Part shown: piece after piece, positions 1 to 7,002 of the stretch
Layout of the letters: each line of letters starts with the position of its first letter
How positions within the stretch are numbered: the stretch's first letter is position 1
Translations under genes and position numbers: made by a program
The notes under the pieces: model-generated
Seen by the model: the letters and a program-made list of their open reading frames with translations, nothing else
The model's database searches: none
What the model was told of the DNA's origin: nothing
Assembly: GCA_946886845.1 (NCBI GenBank)
Contig: CAMPJH010000009.1
Coordinates: 1 to 19,634, forward strand
DNA length: 19,634 nt
Reading direction: 5' to 3'
Source: an uncultured Sphingomonas sp.
GTDB lineage: Bacteria > Pseudomonadota > Alphaproteobacteria > Sphingomonadales > Sphingomonadaceae

Positions 1-378
1 ATCGTCGTCGACGAGTTCGGCGGCACCGAAGGCCTGGTCACAATCGAAGACGTGGTCGAGGAGATCGTCGGCGAGATCGAGGACGAGCACGACATCGAGG
101 CCGCCGGCCTGCTGACCCGCCTCGACGACGGCGTCTGGGAGGCCGACGCCCGGATCGAGCTCGAGGAGCTCGCCGAAGCGGTCGACGCCCGGCTGGTCTG
201 GGAAGAGGATGAGGTGGACACGCTCGGCGGCCTCGTTTTCCTGCTCGCCGGCCACATCCCGAAACGCGGCGAATGCGTAACTCACCCGTCCGGCTGGCGG
301 CTTGAGGCGGTGGATTCCGATCCGCGCAGGATTTTGCGTGTCCGGCTGCACGCGCCGGAGACCGAGGAAAAAGCCTAG
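1..378 (+). CDS. corC: CorC/HlyC-family transporter-associated protein, C-terminal part (5' truncated)
   Basis: The frame is open from base 1 and ends in TAG at 376-378, so only about 125 C-terminal residues are visible. The first residues, IVVDEFGGTEGLVTIEDVVE, match the end of the second CBS domain in CorC/HlyC/TlyC proteins. The acidic EEIVGEIEDEHD hinge follows, then a CorC_HlyC (transporter-associated) domain with GLLTRLDDG, DTLGGLVFLLAGHIPKRGE and an RILRVRL strand near the end. The family is linked to Mg/Co efflux or tolerance and to membrane-associated hemolysin-like proteins. In alphaproteobacteria this gene commonly sits between ybeY and lnt, and lnt is indeed downstream. The stop overlaps the stop of the convergent VOC gene by four bases (CTAG). 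Family assignment is secure; the substrate is not visible. Confidence 0.88.
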   Translation: MVVDEFGGTEGLVTIEDVVEEIVGEIEDEHDIEAAGLLTRLDDGVWEADARIELEELAEAVDARLVWEEDEVDTLGGLVFLLAGHIPKRGECVTHPSGWRLEAVDSDPRRILRVRLHAPETEEKA

Positions 379-797
379 CCTCTCGCGAACAGCCCGGACG
401 GGTCGGCCATCGCCTTGAACTCCAGCGCATTGCCGGCGGGATCGAGCAGGAACATCGTTGCCTGCTCGCCCGGCTGCCCTTCGAAGCGGACCGTCGGGGC
501 GATGACGAACTCGACATCGGCCGCGACCAGCCGCTCGGCCAGCGCCTTCCATTGGTCGATCGCCAGCACAATTCCGAAGTGCGGCACCGGCACGTTTTCG
601 CCATCGACGGGGTTGGTGGCGCGCTCGCGCACCGAATCGGGCGCGAGGTGGGCGACGATCTGGTGCCCGTGGAAATCGAAGTCGACCCAGTCGCTTGCGC
701 TCCGTCCTTCGGGACAGCCCAATAGCTCTCCATAGAAGCGGCGGGCGGCGCTAAGATCGTCGACCGGAAAGGCCAGGTGGAACGGCGGCAGCGGCAT
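375..797 (-). CDS. VOC-family (glyoxalase/bleomycin-resistance fold) protein
   Basis: This 140-residue protein has the paired beta-alpha-beta-beta-beta layout of the vicinal-oxygen-chelate fold. The first module begins FHLAFPVDDLSAARRFYGELLG and the second begins near VPHFGIVLAIDQWK. It ends with the typical FLLDPAGNALEFKAM. The metal-ligand positions of the family are present as His7, His73 and Glu126, so a metal-dependent enzyme is possible. The substrate cannot be read: glyoxalase, dioxygenase and resistance proteins all share this fold. The ATG at 797 has a GGAG Shine-Dalgarno about five bases upstream. The gene is antisense to the corC-lnt backbone, divergent from lnt and convergent with corC, with which it shares a CTAG overlap. 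It looks like an accessory insertion. Confidence 0.85.
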   Translation of the reverse strand: MPLPPFHLAFPVDDLSAARRFYGELLGCPEGRSASDWVDFDFHGHQIVAHLAPDSVRERATNPVDGENVPVPHFGIVLAIDQWKALAERLVAADVEFVIAPTVRFEGQPGEQATMFLLDPAGNALEFKAMADPSGLFARG

Positions 798-819
798 CGC
801 GGCTCCGTGCTCGCCGACG

Positions 820-851
820 CTTGCGCTGTCCAGACTTTCGTTGTGCGCAAG
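820..851. repeat. Inverted repeat in the VOC/lnt divergent spacer
   Basis: CTTGCGC at 820-826 and its exact reverse complement GCGCAAG at 845-851 are separated by 18 bases, in the 75-bp spacer between the divergent VOC gene and lnt. It could be a protein-binding dyad or a hairpin in an lnt leader. I see no convincing -35/-10 pair placed around it. Chance occurrence is possible for 7-bp arms. Confidence 0.35.
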
Positions 852-872
852 TAACGGCTAGCTCAACACACC

Positions 873-2399
873 ATGCGCAACCTGCTCTTCGCTTTCCTGA
901 CCGGCGCCGCCTCCGCCTTCGCTTTCGAGCCCTTTGGGCTGTGGGTGCTGATGCCGGTCGCCTTTGCGGTCCTGCTCTGGCTTTTGTGGCAGACGAAGTC
1001 GCTGGGACAGGCGCTTCTGACCGGGTGGCTGTTCGGCTTCGGCCAGTTCGCCGTCGGCCTCAACTGGATCGCCACCGCTTTCACGTATCAATCGAACATG
1101 CCGGCGTGGCTCGGCTGGGTCGCGGTCATCCTGCTATCGTTCTATCTTGCCATCTATCCGGCGCTAGCCACCGGGCTCGCCTGGCGGTTCGGCAAGGACA
1201 AGGAAGTGGCGATGGTCCTCGCCCTGGCCGGCGCCTGGGCGATCACCGAATGGCTTCGCGCCGGGATTTTCACCGGTTTCGCCTGGAATCCGGCGGCGGC
1301 CGCGATGGCGCCGACCCCGCTGATTACCACCACCGCGCTGATCGGCACCTATGGCCTGTCGGCCCTGACCGTCCTGCTCGGCGCCGTCATCTGGCTAGAG
1401 GTCCGGCGCAAATGGCTTCCAGGCGCGCTTATCCTGCTTGGCGCGACGATCCTTTGGCTGCTGCCGTCGGCGGCGGTCCCGGACGATCCGCTGGCGATCA
1501 AGTCGATCCGGATCGTCCAGCCGAATATCGGCCAGCAGGACAAATGGCGACCAGGCTTCGAGAATGAGGCGGCCGAGCGGATGGCCGCTTTGTCCGCGCG
1601 CCCGGGCGGCGAACGCCCGCGGTTACTGCTGTGGCCGGAAGCGGCGGTCATCGCGCCGCTCGCCGACGAGCGCTCCGGCCCGCCGCAGGCGCTGGCGGCA
1701 TTCGAGCGCGCCCGCGCCGCCCGGTCAATCGGTCCGGGCGAATATCTGATCACCGGCGGGATTGGCCTGACTTCGAAGGATCGCCGGACGATCGACGAGG
1801 CGACCAACAGCGTCTTCGTCCTCGCTCCGGGCGGCAGGATCGTCGGCCGCTACGACAAGGCGCACCTGGTCCCTTACGGAGAATATCTGCCGATGCGCCC
1901 GCTGCTGTCGCGCGTCGGCCTGTCGCGGCTCGCGCCCGGAGAAATCGACTTCGCGTCCGGACCGGGACCGAGGACGGTCTACATTCCAGGCTGGGGCCGG
2001 GTCGGGCTGCAGATATGCTATGAGATCATCTTTTCCGGCCACGTCGTAAACTGGCAGCACCGCCCGGACTTCATCTTCAATCCGTCGAACGACGCCTGGT
2101 TCGGAAGCTGGGGCCCGCCACAGCACCTCGCCCAGGCGCGGCTGCGCGCCGCCGAGGAAGGGATTCCGGTCGTCCGCGCAACCCCGACCGGAATCAGCGC
2201 CATCATCACCGCCAGAGGCGAAGTCGTGCGGGAAATCGGCCGCAACCAGGCTGGCGTGATCGACGGCTATTTGCCGGCCGCGGCGATCAAGCCGACCCCG
2301 TTCGGCCGCTTCGGCAATTCCATCCCGCTGCTGCTTGCCGCAGCCATGCTCATCGTCGCCATTGCCCTGACTGGGGCGCGACGCTATCGGCGCACATAA
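873..2399 (+). CDS. lnt: Apolipoprotein N-acyltransferase
   Basis: This 508-residue inner-membrane enzyme transfers the third acyl chain from phospholipid to the N-terminal cysteine of apolipoproteins, the last step of lipoprotein maturation. About six hydrophobic segments fill residues 1-200. A nitrilase-like catalytic domain follows (about 210-470), then a C-terminal membrane segment (about 484-500). The nitrilase triad is visible: Glu256 in LLLWPEAAV, Lys329 in GRYDKAHLVPYGEYLP and Cys382 in LQICYEIIF. These correspond to E. coli Glu267, Lys335 and Cys387. The length is normal. It follows corC in the usual alphaproteobacterial order, although a VOC gene has been inserted between them on the other strand. 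A likely client, a lipobox-bearing PQQ-type sugar dehydrogenase, is encoded at 6999-8144. The stop is TAA. Confidence 0.95.
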   Translation: MRNLLFAFLTGAASAFAFEPFGLWVLMPVAFAVLLWLLWQTKSLGQALLTGWLFGFGQFAVGLNWIATAFTYQSNMPAWLGWVAVILLSFYLAIYPALATGLAWRFGKDKEVAMVLALAGAWAITEWLRAGIFTGFAWNPAAAAMAPTPLITTTALIGTYGLSALTVLLGAVIWLEVRRKWLPGALILLGATILWLLPSAAVPDDPLAIKSIRIVQPNIGQQDKWRPGFENEAAERMAALSARPGGERPRLLLWPEAAVIAPLADERSGPPQALAAFERARAARSIGPGEYLITGGIGLTSKDRRTIDEATNSVFVLAPGGRIVGRYDKAHLVPYGEYLPMRPLLSRVGLSRLAPGEIDFASGPGPRTVYIPGWGRVGLQICYEIIFSGHVVNWQHRPDFIFNPSNDAWFGSWGPPQHLAQARLRAAEEGIPVVRATPTGISAIITARGEVVREIGRNQAGVIDGYLPAAAIKPTPFGRFGNSIPLLLAAAMLIVAIALTGARRYRRT

Positions 2400-2465
2400 C
2401 GAATCCTTTATATCATCGGCCGCGACTTCAAGCGGCGTTGTCTTCCGAAGGGCCCTCTCCCAGCG
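2400..2465 (+). promoter_or_regulatory. metK upstream spacer with a small stem-loop
   Basis: This 66-bp spacer between lnt and metK holds a TATATC element at 2409-2414 that could be a -10 box, but no good -35 lies 16-18 bp upstream. A 5-bp stem follows (GCCGC at 2419-2423 with GCGGC at 2432-2436, eight-base loop). A modest GAAGGG ribosome site lies at 2447-2452. I compared the region by eye with SAM-II and SAM/SAH riboswitch consensus features and see no match. Whether it is regulatory is uncertain. Confidence 0.25.
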
Positions 2466-3680
2466 ATGCGCAGCTCTTATCTCTTCACCTCCGAATCGGT
2501 TTCCGAAGGCCATCCCGACAAGGTCGCCGACCAGATTTCGGATTCGATCGTCGACCTGTTCCTGGCGAAGGATCCGGAGGCGCGCGTCGCTTGCGAGACG
2601 ATGACGACCACCAACCGGGTCATCCTGTCCGGCGAGATCCGCGGCGAGGGCGTGATGGACCGCGACGGCAATTGGGCACCGGGTGTCCGCGAGGAGATCG
2701 AGGCGACCGTGCGCGAGACCGTCAAGCAGATCGGTTACGAGCAGGAAGGCTTCCACTGGGACAGGTTCGATTTCGCCAACCACCTGCACGCCCAGTCGGC
2801 TGACATCGCCCAGGGTGTCGACGCCGCCGACAACAAGGAAGAAGGTGCCGGCGAACATGGCATCATGTTCGGTTTCGCCTGCGACGAGACTCCCGACCTG
2901 ATGCCGGCGACGCTCGACTACAGCCACAAGATCCTGATGCGGATGGCCGACGACCGGCATTCCGGCCGTGCCCCGTTCCTCGAGCCCGACGCCAAGAGCC
3001 AGGTGACCCTGCGTTTCGAGAACGGCAAGCCGGCCAAAGCGACCGTCATCGTCGTCTCCACCCAGCACAAGCCGGGCTATGATCAGGGTGCCAAGGAGGC
3101 CGAGCTCCACGCCTATGTGAAGTCGGTGGTCGCCGACGTGCTTCCCACCGAATTGCTCGGCAACGAGACCGTCTATCACATCAACCCGACCGGCAGCTTC
3201 GAGATCGGCGGGCCGGAAGGCGACGCCGGGATCACCGGCCGCAAGATTATCGTCGATACCTATGGCGGCGCTGCGCCGCACGGCGGCGGCGCCTTTTCCG
3301 GCAAGGACCCGACCAAAGTCGACCGGTCCGCGGCGTATGCGGCTCGCCACCTCGCCAAGAACATCGTCGCCGCCGGGCTCGCGCGCCGCTGCACGATCCA
3401 GCTCGCTTATGCGATCGGCGTGCCGAAGCCGCTGTCGCTGTACGTCGACACGCACGGCACCGGCACCGTCGATGACGAGAAGCTCGAGGAGGCGATCGGC
3501 CGGATCGAGAAGCTCGGCGGCCTGACCCCGCACGGAATCCGCTCTTACCTGGGTCTCAACAAGCCGATCTACCGGCCGACCGCCGCCTACGGCCACTTCG
3601 GGCGTAAGGCGGACGGCGATTTCTTTCCGTGGGAGCGCCTCGACCTGGTTGGCGAGCTCAGGGCCGCGGTCGAATCCTAG
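2466..3680 (+). CDS. metK: S-adenosylmethionine synthase (methionine adenosyltransferase), variant GAGEHG signature
   Basis: This 404-residue enzyme makes S-adenosylmethionine from ATP and methionine. Family landmarks are [16 protein letters not shown] (His16, Asp18), AKSQVTLRF (Lys177), [20 protein letters not shown] (Asp253, Arg259, Lys260) and the phosphate-binding [19 protein letters not shown] (Lys280, Lys284, Asp286). The first family signature is normally GAGDQG but here reads GAGEHG at residues 127-132, so Glu130 takes the place of E. coli Asp118 and His131 that of Gln119. Alignment by residue offset supports this, since the other active-site aspartates and lysines fall where expected. 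Length is close to normal (E. coli 384). The product is the methyl donor for TrmB and probably for the methyltransferase at 9244-9738. The TAG stop overlaps the convergent gene by CTAG. Function is secure; the effect of the substitutions is unknown. Confidence 0.95.
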   Translation: MRSSYLFTSESVSEGHPDKVADQISDSIVDLFLAKDPEARVACETMTTTNRVILSGEIRGEGVMDRDGNWAPGVREEIEATVRETVKQIGYEQEGFHWDRFDFANHLHAQSADIAQGVDAADNKEEGAGEHGIMFGFACDETPDLMPATLDYSHKILMRMADDRHSGRAPFLEPDAKSQVTLRFENGKPAKATVIVVSTQHKPGYDQGAKEAELHAYVKSVVADVLPTELLGNETVYHINPTGSFEIGGPEGDAGITGRKIIVDTYGGAAPHGGGAFSGKDPTKVDRSAAYAARHLAKNIVAAGLARRCTIQLAYAIGVPKPLSLYVDTHGTGTVDDEKLEEAIGRIEKLGGLTPHGIRSYLGLNKPIYRPTAAYGHFGRKADGDFFPWERLDLVGELRAAVES

Positions 3681-4030
3681 CTTTCGCGGCAGCGAACCCA
3701 GCGGCGCTTGCCGTGGCGCCAAAGCGACCCGTCATACTGATCGCCGCTCCGGCGGGCGCGAAGCCGAAGCTCGTGCCGCTCGGCGTTGGGGTCGGTCAGG
3801 TCCAGCCGAACTTCGCCCGGATCGAGCCAGGACTGGGCGACAATCACCGGCACTTCGCTCGCACCGTCGTGAAGACGCGCCTGGACGACCGACGAAACCG
3901 CGGTATGGCCAATGACCAGCGACACGCTGATCGGGCTTGCGCCCGACGTCTCGCAGGTCAGGCCGCCGGTCGCGTGCGCCGGAGCGGCAAACCCAGCCGC
4001 AAACGGCGCGGCAATCAGCAGGCGCTTCAT
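3677..4030 (-). CDS. Small secreted protein of unknown function
   Basis: I do not recognise a family for this 117-residue protein. Residues 1-20 form a signal peptide: positively charged MKR, a hydrophobic stretch, and a plausible signal peptidase I site after AHA at residue 20. The mature part looks beta-rich and ends in a basic, tryptophan-containing tail ([16 protein letters not shown]). It has two cysteines, Cys26 and Cys114, near its two ends, which could form a disulfide in the periplasm. The ATG at 4030 is preceded by a good GGAAGG Shine-Dalgarno. It lies 40 bp downstream of the DUF1761-like gene on the same strand and probably shares its transcript. Its stop overlaps the metK stop by four bases (CTAG). 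Confidence 0.72.
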   Translation of the reverse strand: MKRLLIAAPFAAGFAAPAHATGGLTCETSGASPISVSLVIGHTAVSSVVQARLHDGASEVPVIVAQSWLDPGEVRLDLTDPNAERHELRLRARRSGDQYDGSLWRHGKRRWVRCRES

Positions 4031-4070
4031 CGCACCTTCCTGCCCCGCCGCGACTGAACCGCCGCTGACG

Positions 4071-4475
4071 CTAGCGCCAGCCGCCGAGAATGGCGCCGGC
4101 GGTGACGTGCCCGAGCATCAAATGCGCGCAATCGATCGCCGTCATCTCGGTCGGAATGCCGCCATAGACCCAGCCGTAAAGCATGGTCGGGATGGCCGAA
4201 GCCAGGGCCACGACCGCCGCCCATTGTGCGCCTTTCGCCGCCGAGGCGACCTGGCCGAACTTGAACAATATCGCGAGGAAGACGGCGGTCAGGACCGGCA
4301 TGATCGGGCTGAACACCATCCGCGACATCGCCACCGCTTTTTGCTCCTCGGTCATGCCGCTCATCGCCATCCAGCTCTCTTCGGGTATGAGGAAGCCGTA
4401 GATAACGAAACCGATCGCATAGACCGCCACCGCGGCAGCGAGCACCGCCAGCCAATTGATTCCCCCAGAGCGCAT
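4071..4475 (-). CDS. DUF1761-like integral membrane protein
   Basis: This 134-residue protein has four predicted membrane segments: about 6-28 (NWLAVLAAAVAVYAIGFVIY), 56-74 (FSPIMPVLTAVFLAILF), 80-103 and 112-131. The first helix followed by ESWMAMSGMTEEQK resembles DUF1761 proteins, whose function is unknown. The open frame extends 12 codons upstream, but ATG 4475 is chosen because a strong AGGGAGGGG purine block lies five bases before it, whereas the upstream ATG lacks one. It is transcribed divergently from trmB and ahead of the small secreted protein at 3677-4030. The membrane topology is clear; the family name is moderately certain and the job is unknown. Confidence 0.78.
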   Translation of the reverse strand: MRSGGINWLAVLAAAVAVYAIGFVIYGFLIPEESWMAMSGMTEEQKAVAMSRMVFSPIMPVLTAVFLAILFKFGQVASAAKGAQWAAVVALASAIPTMLYGWVYGGIPTEMTAIDCAHLMLGHVTAGAILGGWR

Positions 4476-4478
4476 GGT

Positions 4479-4487
4479 CCCCTCCCT
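4479..4487 (-). promoter_or_regulatory. Ribosome binding site deciding the DUF1761 start
   Basis: The minus strand reads AGGGAGGGG, with a GGAGG core at 4481-4485, five bases from ATG 4475. This supports the internal start over the upstream ATG at 4511. Confidence 0.7.
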
Positions 4488-4513
4488 TGTTGCGGAGGCG
4501 AAACATAGCACTG

Positions 4514-4525
4514 GCGGCCGGCCGC
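4514..4525. repeat. 12-bp perfect palindrome GCGGCCGGCCGC
   Basis: This self-complementary 12-mer lies in the 74-bp divergent spacer between the DUF1761-like gene and trmB. It could be an operator or a short hairpin, or simply a product of high GC content. No promoter elements are clear around it. Confidence 0.3.
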
Positions 4526-4549
4526 TCCAATCGATTAGCGGGTGAAAAG

Positions 4550-5251
4550 ATGACCGCGCACAAGTCAGGCGATCCGACCACTCTCAACCGGCTCTACGGC
4601 CGGTCGAGCGGCCACAAGTTGCGCAAGAGCCAGCAGGCGCTGGTCGACCAACTGCTGCCGCAAATCGCCGTCCCCGACGAGGGCGAGATCACGTCGAACC
4701 GCCTGTTCGGCGACGACCGGCCCCTGCATCTGGAGATCGGTTTCGGCGCCGGCGAGCACCTCGCCTTTCGCGCCGATTTGCTTCCCGACCACGGCTTCAT
4801 CGGCTGCGAGCCGTTCCTCAACGGCGTCGCCACCGCCCTCGCCCACGTCCGCGAGCAGCATTTGGCCAATGTCCGCCTGTGGCGCGGCGACGCGCTCGAC
4901 GTCGTCCGGCGGGTGCCCGACGGTGCCTTGAGCTTCGTCTACCTCTTGCACCCCGATCCGTGGCCGAAGGCGCGGCATTCGAAGCGGCGGATGGTCAACG
5001 ACGGACCGGTCGACCTCATCGCCGCCAAGCTGAAGCCCGGCGGCGAGCTTCGCATCGCCACCGACCATCCGGTCTATCTCGAATGGGCGCTGATGGTGAT
5101 GCGGCGCCACGGGCATCAGTTCGAATGGCTCGCCGAAAAGTCGGCGGATTTCCTCGAGCGGCCGGGCGGCTGGCCGCAGACGCGGTACGAAGCGAAGGCG
5201 GCCCGCGAAGGCCGGCGCGCTTATTATTTGCGTTACCGCCGGCTTGGCTGA
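4550..5251 (+). CDS. trmB: tRNA (guanine-N7-)-methyltransferase
   Basis: This 233-residue SAM-dependent enzyme makes N7-methylguanosine at position 46 in the tRNA variable loop. A basic N-terminal region (NRLYGRSSGHKLRKSQ) precedes the Rossmann fold. SAM motif I is LEIGFGAGEH (residues 61-70). The family signature HPDPWPKARHSKRRMV lies at 134-149. GGELRIATDHPVYLEW (164-179) and TRYEAKAAREGR (211-222) complete the fold. The frame is open for 21 codons upstream of ATG 4550, but this start gives a normal TrmB length and leaves a spacer to the divergent gene. In related genomes trmB is often followed directly by rimP; here about 4.6 kb intervenes. MetK, encoded upstream, makes its methyl donor. 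Confidence 0.94.
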   Translation: MTAHKSGDPTTLNRLYGRSSGHKLRKSQQALVDQLLPQIAVPDEGEITSNRLFGDDRPLHLEIGFGAGEHLAFRADLLPDHGFIGCEPFLNGVATALAHVREQHLANVRLWRGDALDVVRRVPDGALSFVYLLHPDPWPKARHSKRRMVNDGPVDLIAAKLKPGGELRIATDHPVYLEWALMVMRRHGHQFEWLAEKSADFLERPGGWPQTRYEAKAAREGRRAYYLRYRRLG

Positions 5252-5259
5252 CCTTTCGC

Positions 5260-5275
5260 GGCGCGGCTTCGCGCC
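5260..5275 (+). other. GC hairpin between trmB and cysK
   Basis: A perfect 6-bp stem, GGCGCG (5260-5265) with CGCGCC (5270-5275), closes a GCTT loop in the 39-bp spacer. No T-run follows, so a simple intrinsic terminator is unlikely. It may stabilise the trmB 3' end or reduce read-through into the next gene. Confidence 0.4.
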
Positions 5276-5290
5276 CTACATCGCCGGCCA

Positions 5291-6343
5291 ATGGAGATCC
5301 GCGACTCCGTCCTCGATGCGATCGGCAACACGCCGCTGATCAAGCTCCGGCGAGCTTCGGAGGAAACCGGCTGCACGATCCTCGGCAAGGCCGAATTCAT
5401 GAACCCCGGCCAGTCGGTAAAGGACCGGGCGGCGCTCGGCATCGTCGGCGACGCGATCGAGAGAGGCGAGCTTCGCCCCGGCGGCCTGATCGTCGACGGC
5501 ACTGCAGGCAACACCGGTATCGGCCTGACCGTCGTCGGCAACGCGCTCGGCATGCGCACCGTGATCGTCATTCCCGAGACCCAGACCGAAGAGAAAAAGG
5601 ACACGCTCCGCGCACTCGGCGCCACCGTCGTCGAAGTGCCTGCCGTGCCGTACAAAAACCCAAACAATTACGTGAAGGTTGCCGGACGGATGGCGGCGCG
5701 GTTGGCGAACGAGAGCGAGCATGGCGCGATCTTCGCCAACCAGTTCGACAATGTCGCCAACCGCGACGCGCATGCAAAAACGACCGGCCCCGAGATCTGG
5801 GAGCAGACCGGCGGCCAGGTCGACGCCTTCGTCAGCGCCGTCGGCACGGGCGGCACCCTCGCCGGGGTCGCGATCGCCCTGCGCGAGCGCAATCCCGATG
5901 TCGTCATCGCCCTCGCCGATGTGCCGGGCGCGGCGCTGTACAGTTATTACAAGACCGGCGAGCTCAAGGCGGAGGGCAGCTCGATCACCGAGGGCATCGG
6001 CCAGGGCCGGATCACCGCCAACCTCGAAGGCCTTTCGGTCGACGAGGCTTTCCGGATCCCCGACGAGGAAACGGTGCGCACCGTATATTCGCTGATCGAG
6101 CACGAAGGGCTGGCACTGGGCACCTCGTCGGGAGTGAATGTCGCCGGCGCGATCCGGCTGGCCAAGCAGCTCGGTCCCGGCAAGACCATCGTCACCATGC
6201 TGTGCGATCCCGCCGCCCGCTACCAGTCGCGGCTGTTCAACCGGCAGTTCCTCCAGTCCAAGGGCCTGCCGGTCGCGCCATGGCTGGAGAAGCCCGCGGA
6301 CATTCGACCCGATTTCGTTTCACTTGAGGAGCAGACGACATGA
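5291..6343 (+). CDS. cysK: PLP-dependent cysteine synthase A (long alphaproteobacterial/Cds1-like form)
   Basis: This 350-residue fold-type II PLP enzyme is predicted to make cysteine from O-acetylserine and sulfide. The N-terminus IGNTPLIKLRR and NPGQSVKDRAA place the Schiff-base lysine at Lys44. The phosphate-binding loop is AVGTGGTLAGV (183-193), and GTSSGVN (277-283) and MLCDPAARYQSRLFN (303-317) match the family. The carboxylate-binding loop, usually TSGNTG in CysK, reads TAGNTG (71-76). That, with the extended C-terminus, points to the long subgroup that also includes Cds1-type cysteine desulfhydrases, so the physiological direction is open. The ATG has no clear Shine-Dalgarno. Its stop overlaps the peroxiredoxin start as ATGA, which implies translational coupling. 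Confidence 0.87.
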   Translation: MEIRDSVLDAIGNTPLIKLRRASEETGCTILGKAEFMNPGQSVKDRAALGIVGDAIERGELRPGGLIVDGTAGNTGIGLTVVGNALGMRTVIVIPETQTEEKKDTLRALGATVVEVPAVPYKNPNNYVKVAGRMAARLANESEHGAIFANQFDNVANRDAHAKTTGPEIWEQTGGQVDAFVSAVGTGGTLAGVAIALRERNPDVVIALADVPGAALYSYYKTGELKAEGSSITEGIGQGRITANLEGLSVDEAFRIPDEETVRTVYSLIEHEGLALGTSSGVNVAGAIRLAKQLGPGKTIVTMLCDPAARYQSRLFNRQFLQSKGLPVAPWLEKPADIRPDFVSLEEQTT

Positions 6344-7002
6344 ACGCACTCGCCATCGGCAGCACCGCGCCGGACTTCACCGCGGAGACGACGCAGGGGA
6401 CGATCAACTTCCACGACTGGATCGGCGACAGCTACGCGATCCTGTTCTCGCACCCGAAGGACTATACGCCGGTGTGCACCACCGAGCTCGGCGAGGTCGC
6501 GCGGCTGAAGCCCGAGTTCGACAAGCGCAACACCAAGGTCATCGGGCTCAGCGTCGACAAGGTCGGCGACCACCAGGGCTGGGCGCAGGATATCAAGGAC
6601 GTCAGCGGCCACGACGTCAATTTCCCGATGATCGGCGACTACGATCTCAAGGTGTCCAAGCTCTACAACATGCTTCCGGCCGAAGAGACCGAAACCGAAG
6701 GCCGCACCGCGGCGGCCAATGCGACCGTCCGCACCGTCTACATCATCGGCCCCGACAAGAAGATCAAGGCGATGCTGATCTATCCGATGAGCTCGGGCCG
6801 CAACTTCGCCGAGATTCTTCGGCTGCTCGATTCGATCCAGTTGACCGAGAAGCATGCCGTGGCGACGCCGGTGAACTGGAATCCCGGCGACGAGTGCATC
6901 ATTCCGCCGTCGGTCAGCGACGAGCAGGCCAAGGCAAAGTATCCGGGCGGCTGGAAGACGCTGAAACCCTATCTGCGGACCATCCCGCAGCCGGTCGACT
7001 AG
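6340..7002 (+). CDS. 1-Cys peroxiredoxin (Prx6 type)
   Basis: This 220-residue protein reduces hydrogen peroxide and organic hydroperoxides. The thioredoxin-fold AhpC/TSA domain carries the active site PKDYTPVCTTELG with peroxidatic Cys46, the conserved Thr43 and the supporting Arg131 (TVRTVYIIGPD). The C-terminal 1-cysPrx extension (PVNWNPGDECIIPPSVSDEQA) is typical of the Prx6 group; Cys186 there is not placed like a 2-Cys resolving cysteine. A GAGGAG ribosome site at 6326-6331 lies eight bases before the ATG, which overlaps the cysK stop (ATGA, 6340-6343). Pairing with cysteine synthase suggests a redox or thiol-supply module. The stop overlaps that of the convergent dehydrogenase by CTAG. 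Confidence 0.93.
   Translation: MNALAIGSTAPDFTAETTQGTINFHDWIGDSYAILFSHPKDYTPVCTTELGEVARLKPEFDKRNTKVIGLSVDKVGDHQGWAQDIKDVSGHDVNFPMIGDYDLKVSKLYNMLPAEETETEGRTAAANATVRTVYIIGPDKKIKAMLIYPMSSGRNFAEILRLLDSIQLTEKHAVATPVNWNPGDECIIPPSVSDEQAKAKYPGGWKTLKPYLRTIPQPVD

Noticed and set aside
2400..2465. Possible SAM-responsive riboswitch before metK.
   Set aside because: No SAM-II or SAM/SAH core elements seen; only a 5-bp stem is present. A covariance search would be needed to be certain.
1725..3722. A 665-codon open frame antisense to lnt and metK.
   Set aside because: It overlaps two firmly identified genes and has no domain or convincing start signal.
4879..6327. A 482-codon + strand frame crossing trmB and cysK.
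   Set aside because: An Arg-rich out-of-frame reading of two real genes.
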